Source: Lamellibrachia satsuma (taxonomy: Eukaryota > Annelida > Polychaeta > Sabellida > Siboglinidae). Taken from it: a stretch of 64,000 nucleotides of DNA. The stretch spans positions 1,563,501-1,627,500 of the forward strand of contig BSQZ01000036.1 of NCBI GenBank assembly GCA_033239005.1, written 5' to 3'. This document shows, piece by piece, positions 60,494 to 64,000 of this stretch. The position numbers and the translations under genes are program-made. Below the pieces are notes generated by a model that saw only the letters and a list, made by a program, of their open reading frames with translations, was not told where the DNA came from and searched no databases. Each line of letters opens with the position of its first letter. Positions within the stretch are counted from its first letter, which is position 1.

Positions 60494-60851
60494 ATGCATA
60501 CGTTGCTGTTTAACCCAACATTTCAAGCACGCAATCTGTTACACCGTAGCAATATTGTTTATCGTTGTTGTCTCGACTATCTCGCGGCCTTCGCACCCGT
60601 CTCTATTATGCGCGCGTCTGCTCCTTACTGCTGTATTCGTGCGAGGCGCGGACCTTCGCAAGTAAGATCGCTGCACGGGTTCCACGCGCGGTGAACGACC
60701 CACATCTATAACTGCAGTGAGGCGACGGCGGAGGTGTCATACTGCGTATGGACCAGCAGCGCTTGGTGCGGAAAGTGTTCGATGTGAAGAACGAACGCTA
60801 ATGGCATTGTACCAAACCTGGACCGCATAAATAAATAAAAGCCGCATTAAG
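60494..60851. other. unannotated stretch
   Basis: Nothing recognised. Confidence 0.4.
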
Positions 60852-61108
60852 GGCAGGGTTCGAAATGACCACTGAATCTTGGGGGGTCATCCCTCCAAGA
60901 AAAAAATCTTGCAGGCACTGTAATGGCTATTAGCGCTTATTTCTGTGAAAAGACTTGCTTGCTGTCATAGCTATCTGTGCAACAGCAGAAGGGCAGTTAT
61001 ATAGGTAAAACAATAAAATGAGGGACCCCCCGAGCTTACATTTTTCTTTCCTATGGGAGGTTCCTCGTGCCTAATGGGGGTCCTAGACCCCCTCATTTCG
61101 GACATTGC
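60852..61108. mobile_element. hAT-like MITE, about 257 bp
   Basis: The left end CAGGGTTCGAAATGA and the inverted right end CAATGTCCGAAATGA (reverse complement of 61094-61108) match at the core TC(G/C)GAAATGA/TCGAAATGA. G-rich subterminal blocks (GGGGGGTCAT, GGGGGTCCTAGACC) follow inside. Flanks ATTAAGGG and CTCAAGGA agree at 5 of 8 positions, a possible decayed 8-bp target duplication. No coding capacity. Confidence 0.5.
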
Positions 61109-61529
61109 TCAAGGACCAACAGCAGAAAAGATTAAAAAACAATCGAACAGCGCGAGCACTGAACTACTGTCGTAGCTGACTCCCAGTGGGTCGATAGCAA
61201 CGTGTAGATAGTCTCTCGAGTGCCGTCTTCTGCGTCAAGACCTCCTCAAGGAGCTGCTGTTTCTGCAGCCAGAGTCTGTCCCTGTCCAGCTGCTGTTGTT
61301 GCACTGTAGAAACGGGCTGTCAGCACTGTGCACCCTCCGCCCGGTGGCTGAAAGTCCAGAGTGTTCACTTACAATACCCAAACATTGTTCACTCATTAAC
61401 CCGAGTTTTTTTACGGGGAAGTTTTACATAAAAATTATAAATAACAATCGTGATACTTATGGCAGTTATTATGGTGATTGGCTGTTATAATATTGGCAGC
61501 AGTGTTGTAGACGTAGTGTCAAAAGAATA
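61109..61529. other. unannotated stretch
   Basis: Nothing recognised. Confidence 0.4.
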
Positions 61530-61758
61530 TATTCGAGTTAAAACCAAAGTAAAGACTATAAGCACAACAGTCAGGATAAGTAGATGGAAATGGATCAAAC
61601 ACATCCTCAGAATGGAAGAAGCCAACCACGGCCTGGCGGCTTTAACACGGATCACTGAAGGCAAACGGAAAGTGGGTCGCCCAAAGACAACCTGGAGAAA
61701 AACTGTACATAGAGGAAAACGAGAACTTGGCCAAATGACTCAAGGTGATCAAACGTAA
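61530..61758 (+). pseudogene. RTE-type LINE C-terminal tail
   Basis: Open frame RVKTKVKTISTTVRISRWKW, IKHILRMEEANHG, EGKRKVGRPKTTWRKTVHRG with KRELGQ. K-W-x-x-H-x-L-R-M followed by G-K-R-x-x-G-R-P-K-T-T-W-R is the C-terminal signature of RTE-like elements. The frame is intact over this length but no RT core precedes it. It ends at the start of a 30-bp tandem repeat. Confidence 0.75.
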
Positions 61759-61845
61759 CGCCAGTGGATATCACAATAACAAAAGTAACGCCAGTGGATA
61801 TCACAATAACAAAAGTAACGCCAGTGGATATCACAATAACAAAAG
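61755..61845. repeat. 30-bp tandem repeat, 3 identical units
   Basis: GTAACGCCAGTGGATATCAC plus AATAACAAAA is repeated three times without visible change. It sits exactly at the end of the RTE-type tail, where the LINE 3' terminus would be, and may be its 3'-terminal repeats. Confidence 0.95.
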
Positions 61846-62257
61846 AAAACAATTTAATTTGGTTAAAAGGGTTCAATTAATTGGAGGCAGGTGTAGGGTG
61901 TTCATATAGACAAAACTATTGTGCTGAATTTGGTAGTACTACAAAATATGAACAGAGTGTCAGAAACTGGTAAGAAAAAATGGCAACAGCATTTTATTGG
62001 AGGTAATACATCCGCAAAGATAGTGCGTATTTTTTAAATACTGGATTTATTTATAACCAGCATTGTTCTATATATTATGAGCTTTAAATTGATACTAACC
62101 ACGATGTCATATTGTCAAAAATAAACATTTGACCTTTTGACCCCAAAAAATTACAGTTGTTTCTTTAATTAATGAGCATTACTTTTCAGTGGAAAATTGT
62201 GTTTGTCAATTGTGATGTTATGGCTAATAGGCTGTGTAAATACAACTGGTCGACTAA
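61846..62257. other. unannotated stretch
   Basis: AT-rich. Nothing recognised. Confidence 0.4.
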
Positions 62258-62312
62258 GCATGCCCCCCCCCGGCCTCTCCCGTTGCGAAAACCTACTAGA
62301 TACGCCACTGTC
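62258..62312 (-). mobile_element. hAT-like terminal sequence
   Basis: The reverse complement begins ACAGTGGCGTATCTAGTAGG and is followed by G-rich sequence (GGGGGGGGGCATGC). CAGTGGCGTATCTAG is a terminus found on hAT-type transposons. The opposite end was not located. Confidence 0.5.
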
Positions 62313-62337
62313 TCGAACCATACGTTGTAATCACGTT

Positions 62338-62375
62338 GTAGTGTCTGGTTACGACTATGCGTAACCAGACACTAC
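62338..62375. repeat. perfect 16-bp hairpin at the head of a tandem array
   Basis: GTAGTGTCTGGTTACG (62338-62353) and CGTAACCAGACACTAC (62360-62375) are exact inverted copies around ACTATG. The right arm is the first unit of the following 27-bp array. Confidence 0.9.
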
Positions 62376-62493
62376 ATCACGTACGGAGTAACTAGACACT
62401 ACATCACGTACGGAGTAACCAGACACTACGTCACGTACGGCGTAACCAGACACTACATCACGTACGGCGTAACCAGACACTACATCACGTAAG
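62360..62493. repeat. 27-bp tandem repeat, about 5 units
   Basis: The unit is CGTAACCAGACACTACATCA plus CGTACGG, with GAG/GCG variants. Confidence 0.95.
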
Positions 62494-62599
62494 GCGGGCT
62501 TTAGATAATTAAATTAGGCTTAGCAAAACTTAGTAACATTGCCTTCGAAAACAAACAATCTCTGACGGCAAATGACAAATACGTTCTTGACTTATGGAA

Positions 62600-62900
62600 A
62601 GTGTGCCCCCCCCATTGTAAGATATATCTTAATCCTGTTTTAACATATTGACACTGCTGACATTTAGTAGGTAATCTATTCCACCCATTCGTTGTCCTTT
62701 GCGCGACAGTAGAAAGCTCAAAAACAACCCATCTGTTTCTGATTACATGCGTTCCAAGTGATACCCTTTTCAATTAAACTCTTACTGTAAGCTAACCTGG
62801 ATTATTTTCCATGGTTTTGTTCCATAGCGGGTGCGAGAAATATAAACATCACAGCTTATTTGCTTGGGTCAATGTACACATTTTAAATGTTTTGTAGATT
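62600..62900 (-). pseudogene. CR1-like LINE C-terminal fragment, diverged
   Basis: Minus-strand translation KRVSLGTHVIRNRWVVFELS, TVAQRTTNGWNRLPT, VKTGLRYILQ parallels the family A tail RLDIRKHSFSQRTVNEWNKL...MFKNKVDTYIRR. It is a different, older family. The reading extends weakly to about 62900. Confidence 0.6.
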
Positions 62901-63221
62901 CGTCTTATAAAGCGCTCTGAATGGGATCCTTGTGGCTGGGTCGCCAACTGCAGCACTGAAACGCTGGCGCCGCCTGACGATTAATCTTAAGGCAGTGACC
63001 AGGTGGCGCCTACGGAGACTTGTTTATTGGTTCAACGTATCGCCGATAACGATTTTACCTAAATGATGAGAGTCAATTTCACTGGTTACCCAAATTCCGG
63101 GCAAATATACGGTTTTTTCTTAACACAAAAAATTGCCAGTGGCCCCACATTACGGAGCATGGACAATTCACCGCCTCTGAATATACTTTACAAGACCAGA
63201 TTTACGACACTACATAAACGT
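62901..63221. other. unannotated stretch
   Basis: Nothing recognised. Confidence 0.4.
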
Positions 63222-63390
63222 ACTTATTATTATTATTATCATCATCATCGTCGTCGTCACCATGACCATCATCATCAAAATAACCATATCTATAACCATA
63301 ATGATCATCATCATAACCATCATCATAATCGTAATCGAAATCCTAATCCAAATCATCATCATCATCATAATCATGATCATCATCATCAGT
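63222..63390. repeat. imperfect (ATC/ATA)n trinucleotide repeat
   Basis: TATTAT, CATCAT, CGTCGT and AATCAT runs. His/Asn-rich and Met-rich frames are artefacts. Confidence 0.9.
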
Positions 63391-63423
63391 AGCCGCAGCA
63401 GCATCATTACCGAGGCTACCACG

Positions 63424-63656
63424 CGGCCAGCGCCGTGCTAGCGCCGCGCCAGTGCCGTGCCAGCGCAGTGCAAGCGCCGTGCCAGCGTCGTGCCAGCGTC
63501 GTGCCAGCGCCGTGCCAGCGCCGTGCCAGCGCCGTGCCAGCGCCGTGCCAGCGCCGTGCCAGCGCCGTGCCAGCGCCGTGCCAGCGCCGTGCCAGCGCCG
63601 TGCCAGCGCCGTGCCAGCGCCGTGCCAGCGCAGTGCCAGCGCCGTGCCAGTGCCAT
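63424..63656. repeat. 11-bp GC-rich minisatellite, about 21 units
   Basis: The unit is CAGCGCCGTGC. It is highly uniform between about 63505 and 63630, with variants at both edges. Several frames are open on both strands by composition. Confidence 0.97.
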
Positions 63657-64000
63657 GCGGCCGAGTTATTCTCGCTCTGACGCTGATGACACCGCCGGTT
63701 GTTCTGCGCTCTCGCATTGTTTAATGTTTAATGTGTTAGCGCCGTAGGCATTGGCACATCTAAGACAATAACCGCATGACAAACGATGTTATGCATGCCG
63801 ATTATTTATTGGGTGATTTTCTTTAGTTTCGCGATAAAATATTAGTATGCTGGATATTGTCTGGGCAATGTGTTATCGTTGATGCGTTTGGTAAACAATA
63901 TTCGCATCGCTGTGTAGCCAAAGAGACGCTTGCCATCACAGCGGGGTGTTATTTTGGTGTACGGTCTGTTTCGACTCGCAGTGACTTTGGAGGCTTCAAA
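63657..64000. other. unannotated flank
   Basis: Nothing recognised. Confidence 0.4.

Overview
This is animal nuclear DNA. It carries no bacterial-type gene organisation and I could not identify one host protein-coding gene, rRNA or canonical tRNA in it. The non-LTR retrotransposon types (CR1 with an SGNH-esterase ORF1, L2-like, RTE-like and Jockey-like reverse transcriptases), a Phantom-type Mutator transposase remnant, hAT-like terminal repeats and very long simple repeats together suggest a metazoan, most likely an aquatic invertebrate. I cannot name the species. Introns and diverged exons of a host gene could be hidden in the unannotated stretches.

Layout. 1-9.6 kb: simple repeats; a minus-strand retrotransposon tail (982-2508) invaded by a 31-bp minisatellite; a 25-bp minisatellite; a CR1 fragment cut by a long (TA)n; and a 20-bp minisatellite beside a minus-strand Mutator-like transposase relic (8962-9590). 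10-17 kb: an array of self-complementary 26-bp units, a (TA)n block, a 46-bp inverted repeat around (TA)n, and a 72-bp minisatellite interrupted by a plus-strand CR1 copy (15236-16676). 17-31 kb: pieces of at least five non-LTR families (17.1, 18.0-19.5, 19.9, 20.4, 25.7, 26.8-28.2, 28.9-30.5 kb), plus 120-, 63- and 22-bp tandem arrays. 31.08-33.35 kb: one 2.3-kb purine-rich array. 33.4-36.5 kb: a CR1 tail and a near-complete L2-like element holding a foreign insert. 37-47 kb: simple repeats, small inverted-repeat elements and SINE-like remnants. 47.6-49 kb: a plus-strand CR1 copy. 51.36-55.7 kb: a near-full-length, decayed minus-strand CR1 with a younger copy of the same family nested inside it, flanked by a 7-bp target-site duplication. 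56-64 kb: LINE tails, a composite (TA)n block, more minisatellites, a hAT-like MITE and trinucleotide and 11-bp arrays.

How the parts relate. One CR1 family supplies seven recognisable copies sharing the same 3' end. Two minisatellites (31 bp and 20 bp) carry units matching transposon coding sequence: a retrotransposon C-terminal motif and a transposase WCFYQ motif. Two (TA)n tracts begin exactly at short AT runs inside reverse-transcriptase coding sequence. The clearest overall signal is transposon DNA acting as raw material for satellites. I found no convincing new defence, metabolic or regulatory system. All the long open frames in simple repeats are artefacts of sequence composition.
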